Positions 45,642-58,965 of a DNA stretch of 64,000 nucleotides are shown here, piece after piece. How positions within the stretch are numbered: position 1 is the stretch's first letter; the number at the start of each line of letters is the position of its first letter. Origin of the DNA: Lycium barbarum (lineage: Eukaryota > Streptophyta > Magnoliopsida > Solanales > Solanaceae). The position numbers and the translations under genes are program-made. The notes under the pieces are model-generated. The model searched no databases. It saw only the letters and a program-made list of their open reading frames with translations, and had not been told where the DNA came from. The DNA is taken from assembly GCF_019175385.1 (NCBI RefSeq), contig NC_083346.1, positions 88,488,543 to 88,552,542 on the forward strand, read 5' to 3'.

Positions 45642-48600
45642 ATTAGCAGATGAGTTCAAATATGCTAGGATAGGCAATGAATCTAGTCAAGCTATCAAAT
45701 CTATAAACAAACAAGGCAATGCTACTGTCAATAAATCCCACAAGCAGTAGTTTCACAAGAACAAAACAAGAGTCTAAGTAATAAAGGGGGGAAAACAATG
45801 GCATTGAGAAGAGATGATACAAGGAAGTGTCAATTAAGCCAATGAAACAAGCAAGGAATGTGTATAAACAACACTCTATTTTCCAGTTTTACTAGTTAGG
45901 GTCAAAACAAGTTTAGGTTCAGAAATTCTCAAACAAAGGTTCAGACTGTAAGTTGCAATTCCTATCTAACAACATCAGGTATTATAGAGACATTAGAAAA
46001 TCCTCAAATGGTAATCCAACTCGTTCTATTCTCATACTCACACAGATGGGCCAAGGTGCAAAATAGAGATCAAATAGGTATATGTGATGATCAGAATCAG
46101 TTGCAGCCAAAAAGAGGTTTTGGAAAGAAGCACCAACAATTCAGGTAATCCAAAATGCAACTAAAAGGAGCATGATATTATTCCTAGGTGCAGTACAATA
46201 TGCATACTTCATTTTGAATTAAGCAGACACGGGAAACATACATAAGGGACAACCTTCAAATTTCTTATATAGACAAAAAAAGATGAGGAAAGTTCCCAAT
46301 TAAACCAAATGCATAATTAAGACAAGGAATAGGCCATGTACTGGTTTCCCAGTTTCAAAAATCAAGATCCAATGAGCCAAGAGGGTGAATTAGACTAGTC
46401 CAAAAGTGTGTTCTTAAAGTGATCAACAAGTTAGTCTAGTGTTCAGTTCATTTTAGTTTCAAATGTCCAAATAAAAAGGTCATGGAAATAAGATTATGAG
46501 TACAGGTGACCAGTTCAACTCAAGACATGACCAAACTATCAAATGATGCATGTTGCAGGTTCAAAATAGTCCCTAGACCCTCAGTTTTACTAGCCAAGGT
46601 CCAATACTAGTCATACAAATGTTTTAGCAGTAGTAGGTCTTATAAGGGTACTAGCAAAAGGCCTCAGATGTAATCCAGTTCTCAGTTTTTACTTTTAAGG
46701 TGGCACAGAGGAATTAAGGGCATAAGTATAGGTCAAGAATGACCAATGCAGGTTTCAAACATAGAAAGTTCAAGTTAAAGTCAATCTAGGAAAATCCTAA
46801 CAGTCCAAAAGGATGCAAATCATGATATGATATAATTCAAAGAGGCAGGGAAGGGGGAACACAGTGCGTAGGTCACAGGATTAAACAAACCAATTGGCCA
46901 AGAGAATAATTCACACAAACACAAACTCTGCACTTGGTCTCTTTTGAACACTTTTGTTTTAGCTTTAGACACTCCTATACACTTAAACTCTAGGTGATGG
47001 AAATTCTCAAAACTATAATCCCCAAAACTCAAATTCAGAGGACACAAGTCTCAAAACAATTGATTTTAAAGCCTTTTGACATAGACAAATGAAAGGAAAA
47101 GTCATTTCCACAAATAACACCCAACAATTCCAAAAATTATAATTCAGACCATCATACTTAGTTTTAAAACAAGAGATTAGGTTTCCAAAAATCTTTATAC
47201 TTCTAACTCAACTTGACAGAAGAGGCATTGACAACACATACAAGGTCTAACATGATACTCAAACTTCACAGAAGTCAACAAGTTAGACTACAAGTGACAT
47301 AAACCTTCAAAAACCATCTTTTACACTCAAGTTATCATTTCTAAAGACCATATATTCCATCAACAATCACCATAATCTTAAACAAATTCCAAAATTCACA
47401 AGTCAAATCTAAAAAACAACTCAACCTTTTAAAGGGACATTCTAAAGGACTAAGGGAAGACAGAACATCATTCACAAAGGGGAGACAACCTTATAAGTCA
47501 CTAGTTTTTACCTTTTGAAACCTTTCACAACCATACAGCTTCAAAAAGAGACCAAAAACACAGGCTGAGGCTTATAAAACACCAAACAAGAAACTGGATT
47601 TCATTTAAAACTCACTTTTAAGACCCCCATAGACATACCTTACAAATCATCTTAAGGAAGACTGTTTCACTAAAACCAGCTTTAATTAAGGTGCTTTAAA
47701 GGATTAAAGTCCATGTAACACAGTATCAACCAACAGTTTCAAGTTTTTGGACCTATCAATCCAAATTGGACACACAACACAACAAGATTTATTCCTCCTT
47801 CAATTTTTAGATTTAGACAGTTTTGAAACCAACAGAAATCACACAAGGAAAACCAATTTCATCACAGTAAAGCCACAAAAGAGCACTGTCACTAGTTCTA
47901 AAGCACATGTTGGATTCTGAATTATACAACTTAATAAACAACTATATTTCAAATTTAAACCTCATAACAGGATTCTAAACTACCTAATGATCCTTAAATA
48001 ACTAAAGTAAGACCAGAAATTGCCAAACCTCCATAAAGCAGCAACAAGTTTAAACAACATCAATATGATACACAAGAACTAAAATATACTACTAATGCAA
48101 CAGTAATCTACAAACTAAAATGAGCATCAAACCCTTTCCATCTAGTCTTAGAATCAAGCAACATCATTATTAGTCAAGTACCCATCTAGACCTCAATATA
48201 ACAAATTCACAATGTCCAGAGCCTATTTTAATAGCTTTAAATTAGTTTTCCAAAATCAAACAATCTCTAGAAGTCCACTTCAAACTAAATCAGACTAGCA
48301 GTTTTGAGAGATATGTATCAATAAACTCTTTTAAGAGTAAAAATCAAGATTCAGATTCATTTTAGGACCTGTTTTTATCATGTGATCATTTCCAATCCAT
48401 TTTAAAGCATCATCTAGGCTAGGTGGTTTCCTGATAATTAGTCAAAGAGGAAAGGTCTATTTATACCCTTTGGAACAATTTTAGCAAAAGAAAAAAAGAA
48501 GAAGCCTAAACTACAAGCATTCATGAGATTAAAGAAACAAGTGCATTCATGAGATTAAAGACTTCAAATGATCCTAACACAATTAGTATGAGGCTAAAAT

Positions 48601-50460
48601 GGACACAGAATCCTCAAGGATTCAACAAAACACACAAAAGGGAATAAAGTTTCATAAAAGTCTGAAATGTTAAAGGAAACAAACTATGGTCTAACTAGCC
48701 TTTCTTCCTCATTTAAACCTATTTGAACCTTATATTGCTCATTTAAACCAATAACATGATAAGCATCAATGAAACAGTAAACCAGAAAAAGAAAACCTTT
48801 ATATCCACACAAACACACTTAAGCCAACATTCATACTAAGTTCTAATAGAAACAAGCTTGGAACACCAATCAGGGAACTATAACCAAGTTAAATGCATAA
48901 AAGAAAACTAAAATGAGTATCAAGTGAACTGAAAACAAAATTTTACCTTTTTGTAGGGCAACCTAAAGATCAGAGAGGAGGGGTTGGATCAACACTTCAA
49001 TATCAACACCTAAGATTCCCTTTTAAAAAAAGCAGCCTTTGCTTTTTTTGAATTTTTATAATATGTTGTAGTATATTTTCGGATAATATATGTATAATAT
49101 AGGTATATTGTAATATTTCAGTAGTATATCTATAGTATTCTTGGTTTTTCAATAGGATCCTAATAATGAGAATTTAATACCTCTTTTTGCTTCTCAAAAA
49201 TCTTCCAGAAAAAAAAAAGTCTCCCCAAAAAATGGCAACAAACTCTTCTATTTATAGCACAAATTGGGGGGTGAGGATAAAAAAAATAGAAGGTTCTAGG
49301 TTTTTTCCGAATTCCCCCCCAATTACAAAAACCTACCAATTCAAATTCAGTAAAAACCAAATGAATTTCCCACAACTTTGTACTAATTCGTACTGCATCC
49401 AATAAAAAATAAACACTAAATCACATAATATAACAAACTGTACCCTAAAATTCAAATAAAATCTAATAAATCAGCCAAAAATGGAATAGTACACTTAGTC
49501 ATCAAATAAAACAAAAATGCAACGTTTTTAACGGTACAATCGTACCCAAACAGATAAGAATCCCCAAATCTAGTTCTCGAATTTTTGGAAGGGACCTATG
49601 GGATATTACCCTAGGTCCTTCACATTTTGTGAGTAGTGCACAAGTTAGCTAGAGGCTCAAGGCCTCGCCCATGGATACTACGGACGCGAAAGGATCCGAG
49701 CAACATCCCAAGCCCTATTCGAGTCAAATTCAAGATCAAAACAAACAAGTTGTGTGAAAATAAACCTGTCAACCATAAGAAAACACGATAGAGGACAGAA
49801 ACCCTCAAAAATTTGGCATACAACAGCCATGGAACGCCGTTAATTAGACTGAATATCAAGCCCTAAAAGCCGTCGCCATTTTCTCTTGAAAGAGGAGAAG
49901 AGGAGTCGGGTAAATGGAAAATAAAGAGTGGGGGTGAAAGTATATTTTAATAAACTTCCACCCTTTATTTTTTATAAACTCCCCCCCCCCCCCCAAGTTT
50001 TTATGAGTTTTAAATTAGCCCTATTCTCAATTTAAATCATATAAATACATATATAACTAAATAAAATAGTTATTTAGGCTAATAAAAATTTAAAACTCAC
50101 AAATCTAAAATATTAGCTTCAAAATGAGCCTAATATTGATATAGTTCCAGAGGATATTCAAGAATGTGAAAAACGCGGTCAAAATGAGCCGTAACTTCTA
50201 CGTCATTTTTAATTAACAACTTCTCGAGTTAGACGGAGCGGGATATGTCTCATCTTTTCAAATTACGTTTGCGAAAGTAAATAACTCGTAATTTCTGATA
50301 ATTGTTAATTTTTATGGAAAATAATAATTAAACGTAAATCCTTGAAAATTTCTCGGTATTTTTAATTTTTTAAATTTTAAGGGCATCCTTACTCCGTCTT
50401 GGACTTGGGAAATTTGAAAATTAAAATACACGTTTTATGAGATGAAATTAGGTATCAACA
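45642..50460. other. Body of the Ogre/Tat-like unit, gene-free
   Basis: 4.8 kb without any domain. It is purine-rich on the plus strand (many CAAGT, AAACC words). It contains a run of 14 C residues at 49981-49994. The right terminus in plus coordinates is ATTAGGTATCAACA, the complement of the LTR-type start. Confidence 0.6.
49981..49994 (+). repeat. Poly-C run (C14)
   Basis: Uninterrupted run of 14 C. Length is assembly-sensitive. Confidence 0.9.
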
Positions 50461-50465
50461 TGCAT

Positions 50466-52592
50466 CACAGAATGTAGTCATATTCTTCTCATTTTTGCTT
50501 GACAACAGCACTCCTTGGCCAGGTTGCATTTTCAAATACCTTACAATCCTTAGTGCTGCTTCCATATGAGATTGTTTAGGATTCTGTAGAAATTTACTTA
50601 GGGTCTGGACACTAAAGGTTATGTCTGGCCTAGTCATAGTGAGATAGAGTAACTTGCCAATCAACCTTCGATAAGAGTTTTGCTCAGTAGAAGGATCCTT
50701 TGAAACATGAGAAGCTGTCTTGAGTTGATCAACACACTCTGATGCTTTGAGATGTTCATCATACTCTTTAGTTGTGAGTTTGATACTTGTGTCTAATGGT
50801 GTTGAGTATGGCTTAGCAACTCAACCCCAGTTTCTGAAATAAGTTCTCATGCATACTTCCTTTGGTGCATTAGAATGCCTTCCTTTTATCTGGCAAATTC
50901 TATGCTATGAAAGTATTTCAACTCACGTAAATCTTTCATTTTGAATGTCTGCTGTAATGTTTCTTTTATATCTTTGATCAACTTCAAACTGCTCCCTGTG
51001 ATGAGCATATCATCCACATATGCTAGTACTATAGTTATACCTTCAGATGTTCTTTTTGTGAATAATGAGTGATCATGTTGACTCTGCTGAAATTTTGCTC
51101 TTAATAGTGCATCTGTTAGTTTAACATTCCATTGCCTAGGGGCTTGTTTTAATCCATACAAGGATTTTGATGAATCTACATACTTTATTCTCCCCCTGAC
51201 TCAAGAATCCTTGTGGTAATTCCATATAGATTTCATCATGTAGATTACCTTGCAAAAAGCATTGAACACATCTACCTGATGGATGTGCCAATTATGCATT
51301 GCTGAGATTTCAAGTACTGTTCTCACTGTTTTCATTTTGACTACAGGATTGAAATTTTCCTGATAGTCTATACCCTCTCTTTGACTATAGCCCTTGGCTA
51401 CTCGCCTTGCCTTAAACCTTTCACTCTCACTTGAGGCCTTATACTTTATTCCATAGATCACTTGCATCTAATAGGGATCTTTTCTTCTGGTAAGTTAACA
51501 ACCTCCCAGGTGGTGTTGCTTTCTAATGCTGCAATTTTTATTTGCATTGCCTTCATCCACCTTGGGTCTTCTTTGTTAGAAGATGGTTCAGTTTTAGTTG
51601 ATACAACTGCTATATAAGCTTGGTATTTAGGTGACACATTATTATAGGATAGGAACTAATTCATGGCATATGGAACATTTTGATATATGTTTAAATTGAC
51701 AAAATCTTTTATCCAGACTGGAGGTTTTTTACCCCTCTCAGATCTTCTTTCAGGTTGGACTGCATTTGGTTGTGCTTGGATATTTGTATGTTGAATAGTG
51801 ATAGGTGATGGTAGTAATTTTGGTGTAGATATAGTATTTTTGTTTTGGTTTTGAGTGGTGTTTTGGATTGGTAATGCACTTTGGCTTTGACTGGTGTTTA
51901 TAGGCTGTGACTCATCAGTTATGTTGCCACTTGTACTTGAGTCTGTAAATTGATTAGAGTAAGGTGCAGTAGGACTTATAAGCACTTGATCTGTAAAGAC
52001 ATCATGCATATAGTGATCAGAGTCACCATCTAGAAATATAGGTTGAGCAACATCTGTTTGTGTCTGAAAAGGAAACTGATCCTCTCTGAATTCAACATCT
52101 CTACTTACAAACACCAGCTTGTCTTCCAAATCATATAAGATATACCCTTTCTTTGTAGAGGAATAACCCATGTGCACTGAAATCTTGGATCTAGTCTTAA
52201 GTTTATCATGCTCTTGAACAACCTTAGCAAAGCATAAGCATCCAATAACTCTTAAATGAGCAACAAAAGGTCTCTTATTGTACAACCTTTCATAAGGGGA
52301 TTTATTGTTAATCACAACACTAGGCATCCTATTTATCAGATATACTGCAGCTTAAACACACAAACCCCAGAACTTTATAGGAATTTTCCCTTGAAACATA
52401 AGAGTTCTAGTTACTTCAAGTATATACCTGTGCTTCCTCTTAGCAACCCCATTTTGCTGAGGGGTATAAGCAATGCTAGTTTGATGTATAATCCCCATGG
52501 ATTTGAACAAGTTATCACATACTGAATTTATGAACTCAGTTCCATTATCAGACCTCAAAATTCTAACTATTTTATTAAATTGAGTCTTCACA
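50466..52592 (-). pseudogene. Copia integrase and reverse transcriptase, frameshifted
   Basis: Minus-strand order from the right. The integrase core with NGTEFINSVCDNLFKSMGII, TPQQNGVAKRKHRYILEVTR (52352-52591). The integrase tail with SPYERLYNKRPFVAHLRVIG, GYSSTKKGYILYDLEDKLVF (51656-52327). The RT start with RLVAKGY-like [20 protein letters not shown] (51201-51467). The RT core MYGLKQAPRQW and the catalytic AYVDDMLITG (50886-51161). RNase H lead-in IGKLLYLTMTRPDITFSVQT (50455-50664). Several stops and frameshifts separate the pieces. It is the upstream part of the element whose 3' LTR is 30362-30848. Confidence 0.94.
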
Positions 52593-53018
52593 TGTAACGA
52601 CCCGTTTTGTCATTATAGTCCTTTCGACATTTTTGCCCTTTCCCGAGCATTTATTAGCTCATTTTTTACCAGGGGACCATTGGCACGCTTCCCGATGTGT
52701 CTAGATTGGATTCGGATAACTTTTGTGAAATATAGGCTTAAAGTGAAAAATGGTTGACCCAAAGTTAACTTTTGGGTAAACGAACCTTTTCCCAGATTCT
52801 GTCGATTCTGAGAGGTCCGGATGATCGTTCAGCACTTGTGTGTGTATTTGGTACAGTTTCCAATACACCGGATGCATTTTGGCACTCAGGTTAGGAAAAT
52901 AGAATTAGGGCATCGGGGGTTGACTCGGTCAACGAGACCTCCATTAGGAATTCCGAGGCCACGGGCGCGTTCGTAGCGTCTTTTTATGTGCGCCTATATG
53001 TATGGTATGTGAGCAGAT

Positions 53019-55473
53019 ATTCACGAACCAACTAGGGACAGCGACGAGTACCCGAGGCTAGCCGCCGAGCACCGCTCGTACTATCACTCATCTCGCTCAT
53101 TTAATGCTCTCTTACTATATTTATGATCAAGCATGGGAAAAATCATATTTTATGGGAAAACATGAATACCTTTACATAAATGTGCCCTTAGGCTATCAAA
53201 ATAGATATTATGTATATACATACAAATATACCACAATAGACTTGTGAGACCATCTAACCCACACTACGCATCTATGAGCCTCTACTGACATACTATGCAT
53301 ATAGACGGAACAAGACTCCGTCGTGCCCAAAATATACATATGTACCAAAAGAATAAACATAAGCACCTTCGAACAATGGAGTGCTCTCAATCAGCTAACC
53401 GCAACTAAGAATCTGGATCGAGCTCACCTCCCTGTCTACCTGTGGGCATGAACACAACGTCCAAAGAAAACGGACGTCAGTACGAATGTTGTACTGAGTA
53501 TGAGAGGCATAAACAATAACAATACATCAAGAAATAAAGGGAGATATCAGATATGGATCAAACTGTAACTGACTGTGAATCATATGAGAAGTAATGCATG
53601 CTGACTTACTTTCATACTTGCTCATCATCTCATGTATGCATAACATGTAAATATATATATATATATATACTGCCTGACCATATAGGAACGGTGTGATAAT
53701 CAATAACATTAGCCCGCGGCCTCCCGCGTCCGGGGTACCATCTCATACCGCCCACTAGTGGTGTCTGCCCATGCCAACTGGCCATGGTGTATAACATAGC
53801 TGCCCGCCTTAGCGGTGACTGCCCGGCCAACTAGGCGCGGTGTAATATCATCATAACATGCTCATCACAATATGCTTATCATAATATGCTTATCATAATG
53901 TATGCATAGGACTCAAGGATAACTATACTGTATCGGGGTGACGTAAGGTCGTGACCCCTGATCTCGTTATGGAGCATTCATCGATAGTCTGCCTCACCTT
54001 GAAGGGATTAGCATATAAGGTGAGTGTGAGTAATAAATAACATTCTTATCATTATGGTATCATCATATCATATCTCATATAGACATTTAGGGATACTGGC
54101 TTTTAGCTTTCCGAAATGTATGAACTCATGAAGAGGGGAGGAATTTATACTATAGGATTCATGCCATTAGAAAGAAAGGAATATCCTCACATACCTTTGT
54201 CGTTTAGCTAAGCTATCGTTCACTTGTTCTCCTTCGATATCACGTCGTTACCTTCACGAGAGAATTTGGACTGATGTTAGTTAATCGACTACAAGAACGC
54301 ATTGTTATTCGTAGAGAAAATTGGGCAGCACTTCCTTTGTTCCTACTACCTTTCCCATATCCTATATCGACTCCCAACATTCACATCAACATCTACAATA
54401 TAGATACCAACAATCATCATTTATATACATTGAGTAAAATCCACCATTTCTCTCCAATTACTCCACATTCATGGTTATACCTCGTTATCGCGTTTCCGCA
54501 TACATAATACTTATTTCATGGTTTAAACGTCGTTTACAACGGATTCATAATCATAACGCATCAACATTCATGATTCCATTCCACTATCATTCAATTGTGA
54601 CACTATTCACTCATTAATGGCCCATTTTCTATATTCTTCTACATTTCAAATATCTAAGCCTTCCAATGCCTTGAAAAAAATGGTATAGTCATGAAACATA
54701 CCTTAGATGTTGGTTGAACAAGCCTTGAATGAGAATACTCCTCTAGCACTAAAACCCTTCTTCACCTCTTTTGGGGTTTCTTGAAGGAGATGACTTCCAA
54801 TTAGGTTTCATATACTTTATTTCATAGAATTGGTGTTGATGATCTTAGTTTTCCTTTGATTTCTCTTGTAGTGGAAGAGTGGAAAGTTTTCTAGATAGTT
54901 CTTGAAGTGTGGAGAGTGAATGAAATGAAAAATGAAATGAAAGGGTCCCTTATATTAAAAATACAAAGCTGGCCGACCATTATTATACGGACCAACATAC
55001 GGTCCGTACTATTTATACGGACCGTATGTGTGGCCGTATATTTGGTCCAGTGGCTGGTCCTCTCTTTGGCCATTTATACGGTCCCATATACGGCTGGTAT
55101 AATTTATACGGTCCGTAGATTGGACCGTATAATGCCCAGTGGTTCCGTTTTCGTTCTCGTCGACTCGGTTGATCACCGATCCTTATAGAACCTTCTTAAC
55201 ACTTGTTTAACACCTTAATACCAACCTAAGGGAAGTTATTACTTATCTCTAAGACATCATTATGCCATCACAAAATCGTTGCTCGTTATTCTTATCCGAT
55301 ACACCACATATGGTTTGCTTTTCTTAGCAACTATCTTTCCTTACCTCACATTCTTTTGAATTCTCGTTTAGGGTCGTCAAATACTATTTCTTACTCATCA
55401 AAACACCGTATATTCCATGACCTTCGCTGTCCTATTCACAGTACATGTACGGGGAATTTTTCGAGGTGTAACA
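53019..55473 (-). mobile_element. Solo LTR nested in the plus-strand gypsy LTR, TSD CAGAT
   Basis: 2455 bp; ends TTTTTCGAGGTGTAACA. The start is decayed (ATTCACGAACCAACTAGGGA instead of TGTCACGACC...). CAGAT is repeated at 53014-53018 and 55474-55478. It is close in sequence to the solo LTR at 35717, including a TATACGGNCCGTA palindrome cluster at about 54975-55130. An (AT)n stretch lies at about 53651-53669. Confidence 0.93.
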
Positions 55474-55545
55474 CAGATGGCCTCGGGAACTAGTCGGAAA
55501 ATTGGATCAAATTGTGAAACTTGGGGAGTTTTCTAGTGTCTGGTA

Positions 55546-55690
55546 CCCGCTTTGGCGGCACCAGCACCGCGGCTGTGGTACCGCTGGAGCGGTAACCCTG
55601 CCGCTGTAGCGGCCCAAGCGTTTTAGGCTTTACCGCTGAAGCGGCACCGCTGGGGAGGTCCCAGTGCCGCTAAAGCGGGTGACGGGCAGT
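55546..55690 (+). promoter_or_regulatory. CCGCT-NN-AGCGG palindrome cluster in gypsy LTR
   Basis: At least five GC-rich half- or full palindromes (CCGCTGGAGCGG, CCGCTGTAGCGG, CCGCTGAAGCGG, CCGCTAAAGCGG and related) lie within 150 bp of U3, roughly 500 bp from the LTR start once the nested solo LTR is discounted. Confidence 0.8.
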
Positions 55691-57158
55691 TTGTAAAATT
55701 AATGAAGTGTTAAAAGCCCTTAGGCCCTCATTATTTCCCATTTTGAAATTAGAGCTTTGGGGAACAGTTCTTGGAGATATTTTGGAGATATTCTTGGAGG
55801 TAAATCTTGCTTGTTCCTTTACACTTCCTTTAATCATAATCATTCTAGATTCCCCTTTCCCTTTAATAATCCCTTAGCGAGGGAAGTTGAAAGAGGGTTT
55901 TGATGAACATTTTCCCTAGGCTTATTGATGGTAAAATTGATGGGGGTTTATGTTAGATTTTGATGAATCTAAGCTTGTTAATCATATATCTTTCATTTCT
56001 AGGGTTGAATTTCAGAATCAAAGAGTTAGGGTTTATACCCAATTTGGGGGTTTTGCTTGAAATCAGAAATTAGGTTAGTCTTTGACTTAAATCAGCAATT
56101 AGTGGTTGGGTTATGATCACCTAGTACTTAATTTGGCATTCTGCTTCTGACTTTCTCGTTTTGTCCTTGTGGGCCCGTTTCCCAATTTCTTGGGTTAGAA
56201 TTGCCCTAAATTGAATAGTAGCAATATTAGTATCATTCTTCATGATTTCTAATCTAGATTTCGATTATTCTTAGACTACTTTGGTTCTTAGGTTCAACGG
56301 AAAGGCAAGGCAAAGGAGTGAGTTGTTGGTGTTGCGGTTCAGCCATCTAGGTAGGTTATGGCTTACCCTTGGTGAGACTTCGTATAGCGAAGCACATATT
56401 TAGATTATATTGTCGGAGACAGCATGTGAACCTTCGGGTATGAAGTTGGGTTGCATGTTGCCTTAGGTTAGGCCCTGTTGCGTATTTGGGGCTAGCCACC
56501 CAATGATGTTGTGATTTGATTGTTCTATTGTGTTGGCTTGATGCCATGAGTTGTTGATAGATGTTGGATTCTATTTTATCATCTTGATTACGATATTGTT
56601 AGCGTACCCACTGTTGGTACCTGTGGATCAGATATATTGTTGGCGTACCCGTTATTGGTACTTGTGATTCGGATATATTGTAGGCATACCCACTGTTGGT
56701 ATTTGTGATTCGGATATATTGTGGGCATACCCATTGTTGGTCCTTGTTATATTAAGCATGATTACTGATGTTGATACATGCATTGTACTCACTTTCATTT
56801 TCATGATACACTGTTGAGATACTGATGATATTTGATGCAATACTTGATGAGCTGGGCTCGATTTTACTTGAGTGATGTGAGATGGCCGATATCCAATGTT
56901 AGTTCTGGAATCGTTGATTGCATGGCCGATATCCGATGTTAGTTCTAGAATCGTTGATTGCATGGACTCTGCAGGTCCCCCAGAGTGGCGCCGTGAGAAC
57001 CCTCCGTGGGCAAAGATACGGGGTCCCGTCTGTCTGTTGGGCAAAGATCCGAGACGGGTAGCAGAAACCAAACTCTTCCTCAGGAGGATAGATGGGGCGA
57101 TTCGGGTGAGATCCAATGTAGATCCAACTTTCGATTCACTCGTGGGATCCAGGCGATC

Positions 57159-57175
57159 GGGGGGGGGGGGGGGGG
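57159..57175 (+). repeat. Poly-G run (G17)
   Basis: Uninterrupted run of 17 G inside the gypsy LTR. Its length is assembly-sensitive, and it could form a quadruplex. Confidence 0.9.
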
Positions 57176-58073
57176 ACCACCACAGCTACTCTCTTCTTGA
57201 GAATCCATACATCCCTTATAAGTGTATGGACAACTATCTGTCGAGCACAGGTTTAGGTTCGGCCTCAATGGGAAAATAAAATAGAGCACCTAACAACGCA
57301 TCTTCACAGACTTTGCGAGTCACACTGGGTTGTGCTATCGAGACGTTGATATTTTCGTCCGGAGTACATGTGTACACTACATTTGCATGGCATTGCATTG
57401 CATTCATACACTATTGCATTATGGCTTGATTTGAGATGATTTTGGTGCTGTACTTGTGATGTTGGATTCAGACTTGGCACAATTGGGATTAGATGCTTTA
57501 CCTTGGCAATGACGTGTACTTGGTTCCGATTATGTTTGATTGTACTTGATGGTTTGTCTGCCTATCTGCTTTATTATCTGAATTACGTTAGCTATGCTTT
57601 GTCGCCCGATGATACCTACCAGTACTGTTGTTTTGTACTGACCTGCACTTGCTGCATTCTTTTATGAATGTAGAGTGTTAGGTTGAATCCACTTCTGTGA
57701 CGCGTGGCTAATAGTCATTTCAATATTATCTCTGAGTTTCCAGGGTGAGCATGGCCGTTCGCTGCCTTGAAGACTTCTCTATCTTATGTCCTATTCTATT
57801 CAGAGTCATAGACACTTATGTATTATTATTCCAGACATGTATTATTTCCTGTTTAGACGCTTTTGTATTATTCAGACTAGACCCTAGGGGTATCATTGTT
57901 ATTCCACACAATTCTACTATATATATACATATCTATCGTGAGACTTACTTATATTTTCTTTTTCGCTTGATTAGTTATGTTTGTGACTTTATTTACTGTT
58001 GGGTTGAGGGTTCGCTTACCGAGGTGGGAAGGTAAGTGCCTGCACGACTTAAGCAAAATAGGTCGTGACAAGT

Positions 58074-58085
58074 TGGTATCAGAGC
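58074..58085 (+). promoter_or_regulatory. Primer binding site, tRNA-iMet type
   Basis: TGGTATCAGAGC three bases after the LTR end at 58070; sets the plus orientation of the element. Confidence 0.95.
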
Positions 58086-58283
58086 CCTAGGTTTCCCGGT
58101 CTTTAATCCAAGAGCGTGTCTAGTAGAGTCTCGTGTATCGGTACGATGAGCTTCGTACTTATCTGCGAGAGGCTATAGGACATTTAGGAAATCTAACTTT
58201 TTTTCTTTCGTTCGTGCTACTTTATTCTAATTGGTATCTGGAAATATCAAATTGGTATCTGACTCTTATCTCTTCTCTCACAG

Positions 58284-58965
58284 ATGGTGAGGAATCGAGC
58301 TATTATGGCCCGAGGTTAGGTTCCTGAGACCGCAGCTACAGCTGGAACCTGAGGGCAAGCAACAACCAGAGGGCACTACAGAGCTAGCGGCCACGGGGTT
58401 TCCCTAGCTAGGGGCGGGGCCCCTGTGGTAGGACAGTACTGAGAGAGATCTTCGTCTCCTGAGCCCGAGGATGTGGCTCCAGCACAGACACAACCCGAGG
58501 TTACTTCTGGTCAGGCCATGCAGGATACTACGGCTAGGGTCTTACTTCATCTTGATGCCCAGCAGGCGGCTGCAGGTCTTACTACTCCGGACGGGGGTTC
58601 ACAGACTAGGGTTGGGGTGCAGACCGCTGAGCAGGGACCTACGTGGGCAGTACATCCCGTCACAGCTATGGCTCCTCGCATTGATGCGATACCCGCTCCT
58701 GGTGATGATATTAGGCCCATGGAGGGCACTGTTATGACTGCTTCTGATCAGGATCTTGTTGGGAGATTCAGGAAGTTAGAGCTGCCGAGGTTCTCTGGTA
58801 CTTCGTCTGATGATGCTTATGAGTTTATTCTTGATATGTATGAGTTGCTAGACCATATGGGGATTATGGAGACCCACGGGGTTGATTATGTGTCCTATTA
58901 GTTTCGCGGCGATGCGAAGACGTGGTGAAGACATTTCGTGGCGTGCAGACCTGAGGGTGCCCCTC
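58284..58965 (+). pseudogene. Gypsy gag, N-terminal part, with transition-type stops
   Basis: The plus strand encodes gag from about 58284 with early stops. It is open from 58458 through PRFSGTSSDDAYEFILDMYE and LLDHMGIMETHGVDYVSY. It then has TAG at 58899-58901, where relatives have Gln, and TGA at 58926-58928, where Trp is expected (KTW-TGA-RHFV). Both are C-to-T type transitions. Cut at 58965 by a solo LTR. Confidence 0.88.

Larger units (their letters stand above)
31332..50460 (-). mobile_element. Ogre/Tat-like LTR unit in the copia RNase H region, TSD TGCAT
   Basis: Perfect TGCAT copies lie at 31327-31331 and 50461-50465 and border this block. Read on the minus strand it begins TGTTGATACCTAATTTCATC and ends AGAACCTCTACG, where a canonical end would be CA, so one base has changed. 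After removing the nested gypsy (31845-41805) and solo LTR (43018-45636) with their TSDs, about 6.5 kb remains, with no recognisable polymerase. A GAGTCGCCACCTAATTTTT motif and the TGTTGA(C/T)ACC start suggest the Ogre/Tat group. It may be a long solo LTR or an element without coding. Confidence 0.75.
52593..58070 (+). repeat. 5' LTR of plus-strand gypsy, 3.0 kb without nested insertion
   Basis: Begins TGTAACGACCCGTTTTGTCA and ends AAGCAAAATAGGTCGTGACA. Removing the solo LTR 53019-55473 with one TSD leaves 3018 bp. The PBS starting 4 bases after the end confirms the boundary. Confidence 0.92.

Noticed and set aside
56652..57289. Frames of 60-150 codons in both directions
   Set aside because: They lie in the 5' LTR of the plus-strand gypsy element and span a G17 run; no domain.
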